From contig JBEKYC010000020.1 of assembly GCA_049511415.1 (NCBI GenBank), positions 1 to 64,000 of the forward strand: a stretch of DNA of 64,000 bases, given 5' to 3'. Numbering within the stretch: position 1 is the first letter of the stretch; the number at the start of each line of letters is the position of its first letter. The position numbers were made by a program, and so were the translations under genes. The notes beneath the pieces are model-generated. The model made no database searches and was not told where the DNA came from. It saw only the letters and a program-made list of their open reading frames with translations. Source of the stretch: Bog-159 sp049511415 (GTDB lineage: Bacteria; Acidobacteriota; Terriglobia; Bryobacterales; Bryobacteraceae). Of the stretch, positions 13,807 through 22,484 are shown piece by piece.

Positions 13807-15783
13807 CTAGAGGCCGGCTCCCAGGGCCTTGAGTTTATCGCGGAGCTGGGCGGCTTTTTCGAATTCGAATTTGCGGGCGGCTTCGCGCATGCGCTCCTCG
13901 AGTTCGGCGAGGAAGCGGGCGCGCTGCTCGGGGGTCATCTTCTCGACTTCGTCGTCGGATTCGAGCGGCACAGTCACATAATCGCCCTCGGCGATGGCCA
14001 CCAGGCTCATGTCGATAGGCTTGATGATGGACTGCGGGGTGATGCCGTGGCGCTCGTTATATTCCTGCTGCGTGCGGCGGCGGCGGGTGGTTTCCTCGAT
14101 GGCGTGGCGCATGCTGTCGGTCATCACATCGGCGTAGAGGATGGCGCGGCCTTCGACATGACGCGCGGCGCGGCCCATGGTCTGAATCAGCGATCCGGCG
14201 GATCGCAGGAAGCCTTCCTTGTCGGCGTCCAGGATGGCCACCAGGGAAACTTCCGGCAGGTCCAGCCCTTCGCGCAGCAGGTTGATGCCGATGAGGGCGT
14301 CGAATTCGCCGCGGCGCAGATCGCGCAGGATCTTGATGCGGTCGAGGGTGCTGACTTCGGAGTGCAGGTAGCGGCAGCGGACGCCCACTTCGGAGTAATA
14401 TTCCGCCAGGTCTTCGGACATGCGCTTGGTCAGCGTGGTCACAAGCACGCGCTGGTTGTTCTCGACGCGCTTGCGAATCTCACCCAGCAGATCGTCGACC
14501 TGGCCCTTGACGGGGCGCACTTCGACTTCCGGATCGAGCAGCCCGGTGGGTCGGATGATCTGTTCGACCACCACGCCGGCGGACTTAGTGAGCTCATAGG
14601 GACCGGGCGTGGCGCTCACATAGACCAACTGCGTGACACGATGCTCGAATTCTTCGAAGGTGAGCGGACGGTTGTCGAGGGCGCTGGGCAGGCGGAATCC
14701 ATGGGAGACGAGTATCTCTTTGCGGGAGCGGTCGCCATGATACATACCGTGTAACTGCGGGATGGTCTGATGGCTTTCATCGATCAGGATCAGCGAATCG
14801 TGGGGCAGGTAATCGAGCAGGGTGGGGGGCGCCTCGCCAGGCAGGCGTCCGGAGAAGTGACGCGAGTAGTTTTCGATGCCGTGGCAATAGCCGATCTCCT
14901 TCATCATTTCGAGATCGAACATGGTGCGCTGCCAAAGGCGCTGGGCTTCGATGAGCTTGCCTTGCTTTTCGAGTTCTTTGTGCCACCAATCCAGTTCGGT
15001 GACGATGCTGGCCATGGCCGAGTTTCTGGTTTCCTCGGACATGACGTAGTGCGTCTTGGGATAGATGGGCAGGCGCATGTAAGTCTGGCGCACCTGGCCG
15101 AGCAGGGGATCGATTTGGGAGAGACTTTCGATTTCGTCGCCCCATAGCTCGATGCGATAGGCGTAGTCGTCGTAAGTCGGATAGACCTCGATGACATCGC
15201 CGCGCACGCGGAATGTGCCCCGGCGGAAATCCATGTCGTTGCGGTCGTAGAGGATGTCGACCAGGCGAGAGACGATCTGGTTGCGCGAAATCTTCTGGCC
15301 TTTTTCGAGCATGAGCAGCATGCCGTAGTAGGCTTCGGGAGATCCCAGACCGTAGATGCAGCTTACGCTGGCGACGATGACGCAGTCGCGGCGCTCGAAC
15401 AGGGAACGGGTAGCAGAGAGGCGGAGCTTATCGAGCTCGTCGTTGATGGTGGCTTCTTTTTCGATATAGACGTCGCTCGACGGGATGTAAGCTTCCGGCT
15501 GGTAGTAATCGTAGTAACTGACAAAGTATTCGACGGCGTTATCGGGGAAAAAGGATTTGAATTCGTGAAACAATTGCGCGGCGAGGGTCTTGTTGTGGGC
15601 CAGGATGAGGGCGGGGCGGGCGATGGCTTCAATGACCTTGGCCATGGTGAAGGTTTTGCCGGAGCCGGTGACGCCGAGCAGGACCTGGTGGGCTTCGCCG
15701 TCGCGGATGCCGCGCACGAGTTCGGAGATGGCGGCAACCTGATCGCCCTTGGGAGTGTAGTTGACGGCCAGACGGAAGCTCAT
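13807..15783 (-). CDS. uvrB: UvrABC excinuclease subunit B
   Basis: 658 residues, normal length. UvrB is the damage-verifying helicase-like core of nucleotide excision repair, loaded by UvrA and recruiting UvrC. Visible are Walker A GVTGSGKT (37-44), the beta-hairpin YFVSYYDYYQPEAYIPSSD that clamps DNA, the DESHQTIPQLHGMYHGD motif, helicase motifs VYVSATPGPYE and TQTMGRAARH-like sequence, and a C-terminal UVR motif (FLAELEERMREAARKFEFEKAAQLRDKLKAL) for UvrC binding. The ATG at 15783 fits the conserved start MSFRLAVNYTP. A perfect TATAAT (15795-15790) lies so close that transcription would begin at about the A of the ATG, suggesting a leaderless mRNA. Single gene between the transposase remnant and the BlaI operon. 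Confidence 0.97.
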   Translation of the reverse strand: MSFRLAVNYTPKGDQVAAISELVRGIRDGEAHQVLLGVTGSGKTFTMAKVIEAIARPALILAHNKTLAAQLFHEFKSFFPDNAVEYFVSYYDYYQPEAYIPSSDVYIEKEATINDELDKLRLSATRSLFERRDCVIVASVSCIYGLGSPEAYYGMLLMLEKGQKISRNQIVSRLVDILYDRNDMDFRRGTFRVRGDVIEVYPTYDDYAYRIELWGDEIESLSQIDPLLGQVRQTYMRLPIYPKTHYVMSEETRNSAMASIVTELDWWHKELEKQGKLIEAQRLWQRTMFDLEMMKEIGYCHGIENYSRHFSGRLPGEAPPTLLDYLPHDSLILIDESHQTIPQLHGMYHGDRSRKEILVSHGFRLPSALDNRPLTFEEFEHRVTQLVYVSATPGPYELTKSAGVVVEQIIRPTGLLDPEVEVRPVKGQVDDLLGEIRKRVENNQRVLVTTLTKRMSEDLAEYYSEVGVRCRYLHSEVSTLDRIKILRDLRRGEFDALIGINLLREGLDLPEVSLVAILDADKEGFLRSAGSLIQTMGRAARHVEGRAILYADVMTDSMRHAIEETTRRRRTQQEYNERHGITPQSIIKPIDMSLVAIAEGDYVTVPLESDDEVEKMTPEQRARFLAELEERMREAARKFEFEKAAQLRDKLKALGAGL

Positions 15784-15862
15784 GGCTTCATTATAAGGGT
15801 GGGGCTTTGGTCCGGCCGGGTACCGGCCGGATCCGGCACCGCGGCGCGTGCAAACGAACCAC

Positions 15863-15891
15863 TTGCCATCCAACTATGGCTATAGTAGACT
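15863..15891 (+). promoter_or_regulatory. Candidate blaI-operon promoter with overlapping operator dyad
   Basis: TTGCCA (15863-15868), 17-base spacer, TAGACT (15886-15891). The dyad ACTAT-GGCT-ATAGT (15873-15886) lies in the spacer and touches the -10, as expected for an autoregulated BlaI/MecI operator. Transcription would begin about 10 bases before the ATG at 15909. Confidence 0.5.
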
Positions 15892-15908
15892 AGACGTGTT
15901 CATAGTCG

Positions 15909-16295
15909 ATGTCCAAGCCACGTCTCACCAAACTCGAAATGCAGGTGCTGGAAGCGCTCTGGCAGAAAGGGGCCTGCTCCGTGCGGGAAATTCAGGAGAC
16001 GTTCGCGGCAGACGGGCGACCGGCGTACACCACGGTGCAGACCGTGGTCTACCGCCTGGAGCGCAAGAAGGCGCTGCGCTGCGTCAAGCGCATCAGCAAT
16101 GCGAATATCTTCGAAGCGGTCCTGTCGCGGAACGACGCGCAGCGGCGCGTGGTGGATGAACTATTGTCGCTGTTCGGCGGGCGGGCCAGGCTGCTGATGG
16201 CGCACCTGGTGGACTCCGGCGAACTGACCCTGGATGACGTGAAGGAGGCGGAAAAGGCGCTGCGTAAGGCCTCCGGAAGGGGTAAATCAAAATGA
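15909..16295 (+). CDS. BlaI/MecI/CopY-family transcriptional repressor
   Basis: 128 residues, the standard length. The N-terminal winged helix carries LTKLEMQVLEALWQKGACSVREIQETF and the recognition helix AYTTVQTVVYRLERKKALRC. The C-terminal part (VVDELLSLFGGRARLLMAHLVDSGELT) forms the dimer interface that is cleaved in BlaI. It represses its own operon and probably the downstream sensor peptidase, with which it overlaps by 4 bases (ATGA). A dyad overlapping the predicted promoter at 15873-15886 is the likely operator. In Acidobacteria such pairs are usually not tied to beta-lactam resistance, and no beta-lactamase is seen here, so the inducing signal is open. Confidence 0.93.
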   Translation: MSKPRLTKLEMQVLEALWQKGACSVREIQETFAADGRPAYTTVQTVVYRLERKKALRCVKRISNANIFEAVLSRNDAQRRVVDELLSLFGGRARLLMAHLVDSGELTLDDVKEAEKALRKASGRGKSK

Positions 16296-18070
16296 TACAC
16301 GCGGATCTTTCGCCGCTGGCGAACCATCTCTGGCAGTCGACGCTTTGCGTCCTGGCAGCGTGGGCACTGACGTTGGGAATGAAGAAGAACCGCGCGGCGA
16401 TCCGTTATGGAGTCTGGACCGCGGCCTCGGTGAAATTCCTCATTCCGTTCTCGCTGCTGGTCGGCGCCGGCAATCAACTGGGGTGGCCTACGGCTCCGGT
16501 GATGCCCGGTCGGCAGGTTCCGGTGGTCATCCACGAAATTGGCGGGCCCTTCGTCTCGTCTGCGCTTCGACCCCGCGCTACGGCGGCGCCGCCGGCGGGC
16601 GAGTTTCCGGAGTTTGTCCTGTTTGGCGTCTGGCTGGGTGGCTTCGCCATCGGCGCAGTTCATTGGCTGCGGTGGTGGGGAAGCATCCGCGTGGCGCGCC
16701 ATAGCGCGACTCCACTGCGAGTTGGCTCGGGCGTTCCGGTGATGTCTTCGGCCACGCGTATCGAACCGGGCGTATTCGGCATTTGGAGACCCGTCCTGCT
16801 GTTGCCGGAGGGGATTCAGGAGCGCCTGACGCCCGCGCAACTCGAAGCCGTACTGGCACACGAATTGTGCCATGTGCACCGGCGCGACAACCTCACCGGC
16901 GCCATCCACATGCTGGTGGAAACCGTCTTTTGGTTCCATCCTTTGGTGTGGTGGATCCGGACGCGCCTGATCGCGGAGCGCGAACGGGCCTGCGACGAAG
17001 CCGTGGTGGCGGCCGGGTGCGATGCGCAAGTCTACGCCGAGGCGATTCTGCGTGTGTGCAAGTTCTATCTGGAGTCGCCGCTGGTGGCGATGGCCGGCGT
17101 TACCGGGTCGAATCTGAAGAGACGCATCGAGGAGATTATGGCGCGTCGCACGGCCCGGAACCTGGATGCCGGCAGGAAGCTGTTGCTGGCGGCCGCGGGC
17201 CTGGCGGCGGTGGCTGCGCCGGTCGTAGTGGGAATGATGGACTCCGCGCCGGTGCGCGCGCAATCGCAGGCGGACCCGGAGCGGGCATTCGCGGTGGCTT
17301 CCATCAAGCAAAACAAGTCGGAGGATTATCGGAACAGCGGGCTGCAATTCCGTCCGGGCGGAAGATTTGCCGCCAAGAATGTGCCTCTTGACATGGTGAT
17401 TGCCAGTGCCTATGACCTTCCGCCGTTCCAATCCGACCGGCTGGCGGGAGGTCCGGAGTGGGTTCGCGAAGACCGGTATGATATCGAAGCGGTGGCCGAG
17501 GAAGGCGTAATCCCGGCGGGCGCCACGGGAAAAGTGCGCGACGACACGATGCGCGCGATGCTGAGAAGACTGCTCGCCGAACGCTTCAGGATAACCGTGC
17601 GGCGCGACGTCCAGCAGCGGCCGGTGTACGCGGTGGTAGCGCGGAAGGGCGGGCCTAAATTGCAGAAGTCCGCCCGGTCGGAAGCAGATTGCGGGAACAG
17701 TCCGACGGGTTTAGGGTTTTCTGATTCGTGCCATAGTTTTGGGGGCGGCATGGGACGCGGACTGCACGCACAGGCCGTGACCATTGCCGATCTGGCGCTG
17801 GCGGTATCGAATTGGAGCGACCGGCCGGTGGTGGACGAAACGGGACTGGACGGACTGTACAACATCCAAACCGACGGGTGGCTGCCGATGCATCCGCGGC
17901 CGCCGCACGCTCCAGGGCAAGAGCCGAGCGCGGAGGACCGGGCGATCGCCGATCCGGCACGTCCCACGCTGTTTCAGATTTTCGACAAGCTGGGGCTCAA
18001 ACTGGAGCCACAGCGCGCCCCAGTGGAGACCATCGTGATCTTAAGCATCGACCGCCCTTCGGAGAACTAG
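16292..18070 (+). CDS. BlaR1-like M56 membrane peptidase fused to a DUF3738 (Soli_TIGR03435) domain
   Basis: 592 residues. The N-terminal part is a multi-pass membrane protein (helices near 15-30, 42-58, 108-125 and, after the protease loop, about 296-315) with the zinc motif HELCH (190-194) and the ERACDEAVV glutamate (about 231-236) of M56 peptidases. After the last helix, residues about 330-592 are a DUF3738 domain: FAVASIKQNKSEDYRNSGLQFRPGGRF, MLRRLLAERFRITVRRDVQQRPVYAVV, VVDETGLDGLYNIQTDGW. In BlaR1 this position is taken by a penicillin-binding sensor domain, so DUF3738 is probably the extracytoplasmic sensor here. Signal binding would activate the peptidase and inactivate the BlaI-type repressor. 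The ligand is unknown. Its stop overlaps the convergent FG-GAP gene by 4 bases. Confidence 0.9.
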   Translation: MIHADLSPLANHLWQSTLCVLAAWALTLGMKKNRAAIRYGVWTAASVKFLIPFSLLVGAGNQLGWPTAPVMPGRQVPVVIHEIGGPFVSSALRPRATAAPPAGEFPEFVLFGVWLGGFAIGAVHWLRWWGSIRVARHSATPLRVGSGVPVMSSATRIEPGVFGIWRPVLLLPEGIQERLTPAQLEAVLAHELCHVHRRDNLTGAIHMLVETVFWFHPLVWWIRTRLIAERERACDEAVVAAGCDAQVYAEAILRVCKFYLESPLVAMAGVTGSNLKRRIEEIMARRTARNLDAGRKLLLAAAGLAAVAAPVVVGMMDSAPVRAQSQADPERAFAVASIKQNKSEDYRNSGLQFRPGGRFAAKNVPLDMVIASAYDLPPFQSDRLAGGPEWVREDRYDIEAVAEEGVIPAGATGKVRDDTMRAMLRRLLAERFRITVRRDVQQRPVYAVVARKGGPKLQKSARSEADCGNSPTGLGFSDSCHSFGGGMGRGLHAQAVTIADLALAVSNWSDRPVVDETGLDGLYNIQTDGWLPMHPRPPHAPGQEPSAEDRAIADPARPTLFQIFDKLGLKLEPQRAPVETIVILSIDRPSEN

Positions 18071-20220
18071 CGGGGCGTTAGGTTCATGAGGATGGAGACA
18101 CTGGCGGAATCGTAGTTGGCCACGGCTAAGTCCGGCCTGCCGTCGCCGTTGAAGTCGGCGATCGCGACGGTAAAGGGGTTGGAGGCCACTGCATAGGGCG
18201 GCGGCAGCACGAATTGGCCGTTGCCGAGGCCTTCCATGACGATCAGCGTATTGGTGCAATAGAGCGACTCGCTGCTGAAACAGCCGTTGGCCACCGCGAT
18301 ATCCAGCTTGCCGTCGTGATTGAGATCGGCGACGGCCACAAATCGCGCGCCGCCGTTGGTGGCATAGTCCCGCGGCGCGCCGAATGTGCCATCCCCGTTG
18401 CCGAGCAGGATTCCGACGGTGCCGGAACCGTTGTTGGCCAGCGCCAGGTCGGCTTTTCCGTCGCCATTGAAATCGCCCACGGCCACGCTTTGCGGCGCGT
18501 TGCCGATGCCGCGGTAGGACGGTGGCTGAAAGGTGCCGTCGCCGTTACCCAGCAGGACTGAAATGGCATCGGTGAGATAGGCGACGACGAGATCGGGATT
18601 TCCGTCGCCGTTGAAGTCGCCCACCGCGATGGCGTAGGGCTGCTTCACGGCGAGGTCGTAGGTGACCGGCGACTGAAATGTGCCGTTCCCATTGCCGAGC
18701 AGGATCGAGAGGGAGTTCGAAGATTCGTTAACCACGGCCAAGTCGAGCTTTCCATCGTGATTGAAGTCATCGACGACCAGACTTTGCGGCTGGCCTCCCA
18801 CGGCGTATTGTTCCGCCAATATGAAGGTGCCTTTGCCGGTGCCCAGGTAGATCTGGACCACTCCAGAAGCGAGGGTCACGGCGAGATCGGGCCGGCCGTC
18901 ACGATTGAAGTCGCCGGCGACGACGGAAGTGGGATTCGGGACCGCATAGTTGACGGGTGGTTGGAATGTGCCGTCGCCGTTGCCGAGCAGGATGGATAAT
19001 TCATTCGAATCGTAGGCTGCCACAGCCAGGTCGATATTGCCATCTTTATTAAAGTCGGCGGCGGCCACCGAATCGGGTTCGTTTCCAACCGCGATCATGC
19101 CTTCGTTCGAGTCGCCATCGTTCAAAAGAACCGTAAGATTTTCGGAATACTTGTTGGCGGCGACGATGTCGGTGGTTCCATCGTTGTCGAGATCGCCCAA
19201 CGCCACTGCCTGCGGATTGATGCCGCAGAACTGCGTCAGGGACGGCGTAAACGTGCCATTGCCGTTGCCGAGCAGCGCGATGACCGTGTTACCGCCGCCG
19301 TCTGAAACCGCGACATCCAGATTGCCGTCACCGTTCAGGTCGCCGACTGCCAAGCCGGTTAGAGTGACGCCCAGCGGGTAGTTCACAGCGGGTTGGAACG
19401 TGCCGTCGCCGTTGCCCAATAGAATCGAAACACCGGAGCCGTCGTAAGCCACCGCCACGTCCAGCATGCCGTCTTTGTTGAAATCGCCGACGGCAACTCC
19501 GACGGGCCCGGAACCAGTGGCATCCATGAGCTGGGGCTGAAACGTGCCGTTGCCGTTGCCGAGGAGAATCGAAACGGAGTTGGAGCCGCGGTTCGCTATG
19601 GCCAGGTCGAGTTTGCCGTCGCCATTGAAATCGCCGGTTGCCACGGCATAGGGGTTGCCGCCCGTGGGGTAGTTCACGAATGCGCCGAAGGTGCCGTTGC
19701 CGAGTCCTAGCAGGATGGAGACGTTGCCGGAGCCGAAGTTGACGACGGCGAGATCGAGGCTGCCATCGCCATTGAAGTCCCCCGTGGTCAGCCCGTCCGG
19801 CTGGGTTCCCACTACGTAGTTGACGGGCGCGGCGAAGGTGCCGTCGCCATTGCCCAGGAGGACGGAAACGGTATTGGCTCCATAATTGGCGACGGCGAGA
19901 TCCATGTGGCCATCGCGGTTGAAATCGCCGGCGACGATTCCGCCGGCCTCGCTGCCCACGGTAAGAGTGCCGGCCTGGATGAAGCCGCCCTTGCCGTTAT
20001 TCAGTAGTATGGCAACCGTGCTGGTGCTGCAACAATAGCCGTCCACGGCTGCCAGATCCGGCAATCCATCGCCGTTATAATCGGCTACTACGACGGAGTC
20101 GGCATCGCCGGCGGCACTGAAGGACAGGGGGGCTTTCAGAAGCACGGGCCGCGGCGCGGCGCATAGGGGGAACGCTAACGCGAATGCGCAGAAGATGGAC
20201 ACAAGTGGTAACGGTCGCAT
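18067..20220 (-). CDS. Exported FG-GAP/VCBS repeat protein (14 repeats)
   Basis: 717 residues from the ATG at 20220, chosen because GGAGGAGGG lies about 6 bases upstream and the resulting N-terminus (MRPLPLVSIFCAFALAFPLCAAP) is a clean signal peptide. The rest is a chain of about 14 repeats of roughly 47 residues with the calcium-binding DFNGDGxxDLAVAN core and SILLGNGDGTFQ spacer, as in integrin-like beta-propellers, probably two seven-bladed propellers. Predicted to be secreted or surface-exposed and to bind calcium; role unknown, with adhesion or carbohydrate binding as common suggestions. It is divergent from a paralogue with the same number of repeats and converges on the M56 peptidase gene. 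Confidence 0.88.
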   Translation of the reverse strand: MRPLPLVSIFCAFALAFPLCAAPRPVLLKAPLSFSAAGDADSVVVADYNGDGLPDLAAVDGYCCSTSTVAILLNNGKGGFIQAGTLTVGSEAGGIVAGDFNRDGHMDLAVANYGANTVSVLLGNGDGTFAAPVNYVVGTQPDGLTTGDFNGDGSLDLAVVNFGSGNVSILLGLGNGTFGAFVNYPTGGNPYAVATGDFNGDGKLDLAIANRGSNSVSILLGNGNGTFQPQLMDATGSGPVGVAVGDFNKDGMLDVAVAYDGSGVSILLGNGDGTFQPAVNYPLGVTLTGLAVGDLNGDGNLDVAVSDGGGNTVIALLGNGNGTFTPSLTQFCGINPQAVALGDLDNDGTTDIVAANKYSENLTVLLNDGDSNEGMIAVGNEPDSVAAADFNKDGNIDLAVAAYDSNELSILLGNGDGTFQPPVNYAVPNPTSVVAGDFNRDGRPDLAVTLASGVVQIYLGTGKGTFILAEQYAVGGQPQSLVVDDFNHDGKLDLAVVNESSNSLSILLGNGNGTFQSPVTYDLAVKQPYAIAVGDFNGDGNPDLVVAYLTDAISVLLGNGDGTFQPPSYRGIGNAPQSVAVGDFNGDGKADLALANNGSGTVGILLGNGDGTFGAPRDYATNGGARFVAVADLNHDGKLDIAVANGCFSSESLYCTNTLIVMEGLGNGQFVLPPPYAVASNPFTVAIADFNGDGRPDLAVANYDSASVSILMNLTPR

Positions 20221-20244
20221 GGAACCCTCCTCCGGGCTTTCCCA

Positions 20245-20272
20245 AGCATACATCCGAATAGGGTTTTTTCAA
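20245..20272 (-). promoter_or_regulatory. Candidate promoter of the leftward FG-GAP gene
   Basis: On the reverse strand TTGAAA (20272-20267) is followed by 16 bases and TATGCT (20250-20245). Matches are 5/6 and 4/6. The rightward paralogue may use TATACT at 20296-20301, for which I see no good -35. Confidence 0.4.
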
Positions 20273-20328
20273 AAACGCGCATTGGATGAGCATGCTATAC
20301 TTGCGCGCGAAAGAGGGTTGGCATTGCT

Positions 20329-22473
20329 ATGCGGCGTTACATTTGTTTCGTCCCGGTTTTCCTCGCGGCCGTGGCGGCGGTGCCCCTGCTAGGCCTGGAC
20401 ATACTGTCGTTCAACGCTCCACGAGTCTTTCCTGTTACGGCAGGCGCCGGCGCCTCAACCATTGCGGACTTCAATCGGGATGGCAAGCCGGATCTGGCGG
20501 TTAGCAGCGGTGCGGACACCATTTCGATTCTGCTGGGTAATGGTGACGGCACATTCGGGCCGCCGGTGAGTTATGCGGTCGGGGTCGGGGCATGCGCCGC
20601 GGCGGCGGTGGGGGATTTCAATCGCGACGGCAAACTGGATTTGGCGGTGGTCAATAGCGGATCCAACAACGTATCGATTTTGCTCGGGAATGGCGACGGC
20701 ACTTTTCAGCCGGCGGTGAACTATGCGGCGGGAACGGATCCGATCGCGGTGGTGGTGGGCGATTTCAACAACGATGGCCGGCCGGATTTCGCGGTGGCCA
20801 ATAATCAGTCGAGCACGCTGTCGGTCTTTCTGGGCAACGGCGACGGCACGTTCCGGCGGCCGATGACATTTGCGGTGCCGACGGGTCCGATTTCCATGGT
20901 CACGGCGGATTTCAACGGGGACGGGAATCTAGATCTGGCGATGGTGAACTATCCGGGAGAGCCGGGACAGCTCCTCATTCTGTTTGGCGATGGCAATGGC
21001 GCCTTCCAGGCGCCGGTGGCCTATGGCGCCGGTAATGTGGGCGAGTCCGTCGCCTTGGGAGACTTCAACGGAGATGGGATACCGGACCTGGTGGTGTCGA
21101 CCTTTTGGTCAGTAAGTGTCATCGTCTACATCGGCAACGGCGACGGCACTTTTCAAACAGGCGTGTCTTACACTACCGGTACCGAAAATCTTTCGGTTGC
21201 GGTGGGAGACTTCAACGGGGACGGAATCCAGGATATTGCCACGGGTTCCGCGCAGATTCTGCTGGGCAATGGGGATGGCACGTTCCAGGCGGCCCAGGGC
21301 TATGCGACAAACGGAAATACATCGCTGGCTGCCGGGGATCTGCGGCACGACGGAATCGCCGATCTGGTGCTTTCCGGTGGCACGAACGTGGTCGTCATGT
21401 TGGGCAGTAGGAGCGGCAAATTCGCAGCGCCGCATGATTATCGGGCCGACGGCTCGCGTGCAACCTTCGTCGCGGTGGGCGACTTTAACGGGGACGGAAA
21501 CGAGGATCTAGCCGTGACTGACAGCGGCACGAATCTGGTCTCAATCCTGCTCGGCGACGGCCATAGTATGTTTGCGGCGGCAAAGAACTACTCCGTGGGG
21601 CCGTCACATTCCAGCCCGTCCTGTGTTGCGGCCGGTGATTTTAACGGGGACGGAAAATTGGATCTGGCGGTGGCCAGCGAAGGCGGCGCGCTGGCGATTC
21701 TGTTGGGCAATGGGGATGGCACCTTCCAGGCTCCGATATTGACGACCATGCCGGAGCCTTTTTTTGTGATCGCGGCGGACTTCAACGGCGACGGGAAGCT
21801 GGACCTGGCGATCACGCTCCTCGATCAACCGGCTATCGCCGTGCTGTTGGGCAACGGCGATGGCACGTTCCAGGCAGCGCATTACTATCCCCTCGGGTCG
21901 GCAGGCAGCATGGCTGCGGTGGGGGACCTGAATCATGACGGCATTCCGGATCTGGCAGTGAATAACTTCGGCGGGGATAATGTTTATCTGCTGCTAGGCA
22001 AGGGCGACGGCACGTTCGAGCTTCCGGCCAGTTATCCGGCGGGCGCCGCGCCGAATTGGATTACGGTTGCGGACCTGAATGGGGACGGATACCAGGACAT
22101 CGCAGTGACCAACTGGAATTCCGCTAACACGGTTTCAGTGCTGTGGGGCAATGCCACGGGCACACTCAGCGCGCCGGTGAGCTTTCCGGTCTGCTGCGGT
22201 CCGGTATCGGTAGTGGCGGCGGACTTTAACGGGGATGGCATCGCCGATATGGCGGTGGTCGATTCCACCTCTAACGTCGCGATCCTTTTGGGAGAAGGAT
22301 CCAACCTGTTTCTGCCGGCGGTTTACTACGAACCGGGCGGCTCCTCGCCGCAAATGGTGGCGCTGGGCGATTTTAATAATGACGGCAAGCCGGACCTGGT
22401 GATATTAGTGGGCAGCGCGGACGGAGTTAGTGTCATCACAAACACGAGTTCGGCCACAGATGAACACAGATGA
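20329..22473 (+). CDS. Exported FG-GAP/VCBS repeat protein (14 repeats), paralogue of the divergent gene
   Basis: 714 residues. An N-terminal signal peptide (MRRYICFVPVFLAAVAAVPLLG) is followed by about 14 FG-GAP units with DFNRDGKPDLAV or DFNGDGKLDLAV cores, alternating with LLGNGDGTFQ turns. One unit (DLRHDGIADLVL) and its neighbours are degenerate. AAGAGGG about 9 bases before the ATG serves as ribosome-binding site. Its architecture matches the leftward neighbour, so the two arose from a common ancestor, but nucleotide identity is visibly limited. Its stop codon overlaps the start of the prolyl oligopeptidase (ATGA) inside a short tandem repeat, so the two are likely co-translated. Predicted secreted and calcium-binding. 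Confidence 0.88.
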   Translation: MRRYICFVPVFLAAVAAVPLLGLDILSFNAPRVFPVTAGAGASTIADFNRDGKPDLAVSSGADTISILLGNGDGTFGPPVSYAVGVGACAAAAVGDFNRDGKLDLAVVNSGSNNVSILLGNGDGTFQPAVNYAAGTDPIAVVVGDFNNDGRPDFAVANNQSSTLSVFLGNGDGTFRRPMTFAVPTGPISMVTADFNGDGNLDLAMVNYPGEPGQLLILFGDGNGAFQAPVAYGAGNVGESVALGDFNGDGIPDLVVSTFWSVSVIVYIGNGDGTFQTGVSYTTGTENLSVAVGDFNGDGIQDIATGSAQILLGNGDGTFQAAQGYATNGNTSLAAGDLRHDGIADLVLSGGTNVVVMLGSRSGKFAAPHDYRADGSRATFVAVGDFNGDGNEDLAVTDSGTNLVSILLGDGHSMFAAAKNYSVGPSHSSPSCVAAGDFNGDGKLDLAVASEGGALAILLGNGDGTFQAPILTTMPEPFFVIAADFNGDGKLDLAITLLDQPAIAVLLGNGDGTFQAAHYYPLGSAGSMAAVGDLNHDGIPDLAVNNFGGDNVYLLLGKGDGTFELPASYPAGAAPNWITVADLNGDGYQDIAVTNWNSANTVSVLWGNATGTLSAPVSFPVCCGPVSVVAADFNGDGIADMAVVDSTSNVAILLGEGSNLFLPAVYYEPGGSSPQMVALGDFNNDGKPDLVILVGSADGVSVITNTSSATDEHR

Positions 22474-22484
22474 ACACGGATAAG
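22456..22484 (+). repeat. 10-bp tandem repeat at the FG-GAP/peptidase junction
   Basis: ACAGATGAAC occurs twice in tandem (22456-22465, 22466-22475), followed by a diverged third copy ACGGATAAG. The TGA of the upstream gene and the ATG of the downstream gene both lie in the second copy. ACAGATGAACACGGAT-like words recur between genes in several environmental phyla. Confidence 0.7.

Noticed and set aside
18067..22473. Regularly spaced repeats resembling a CRISPR or minisatellite
   Set aside because: They are coding FG-GAP units of about 47 codons with sequence divergence at synonymous positions, without unique spacers or constant repeats.
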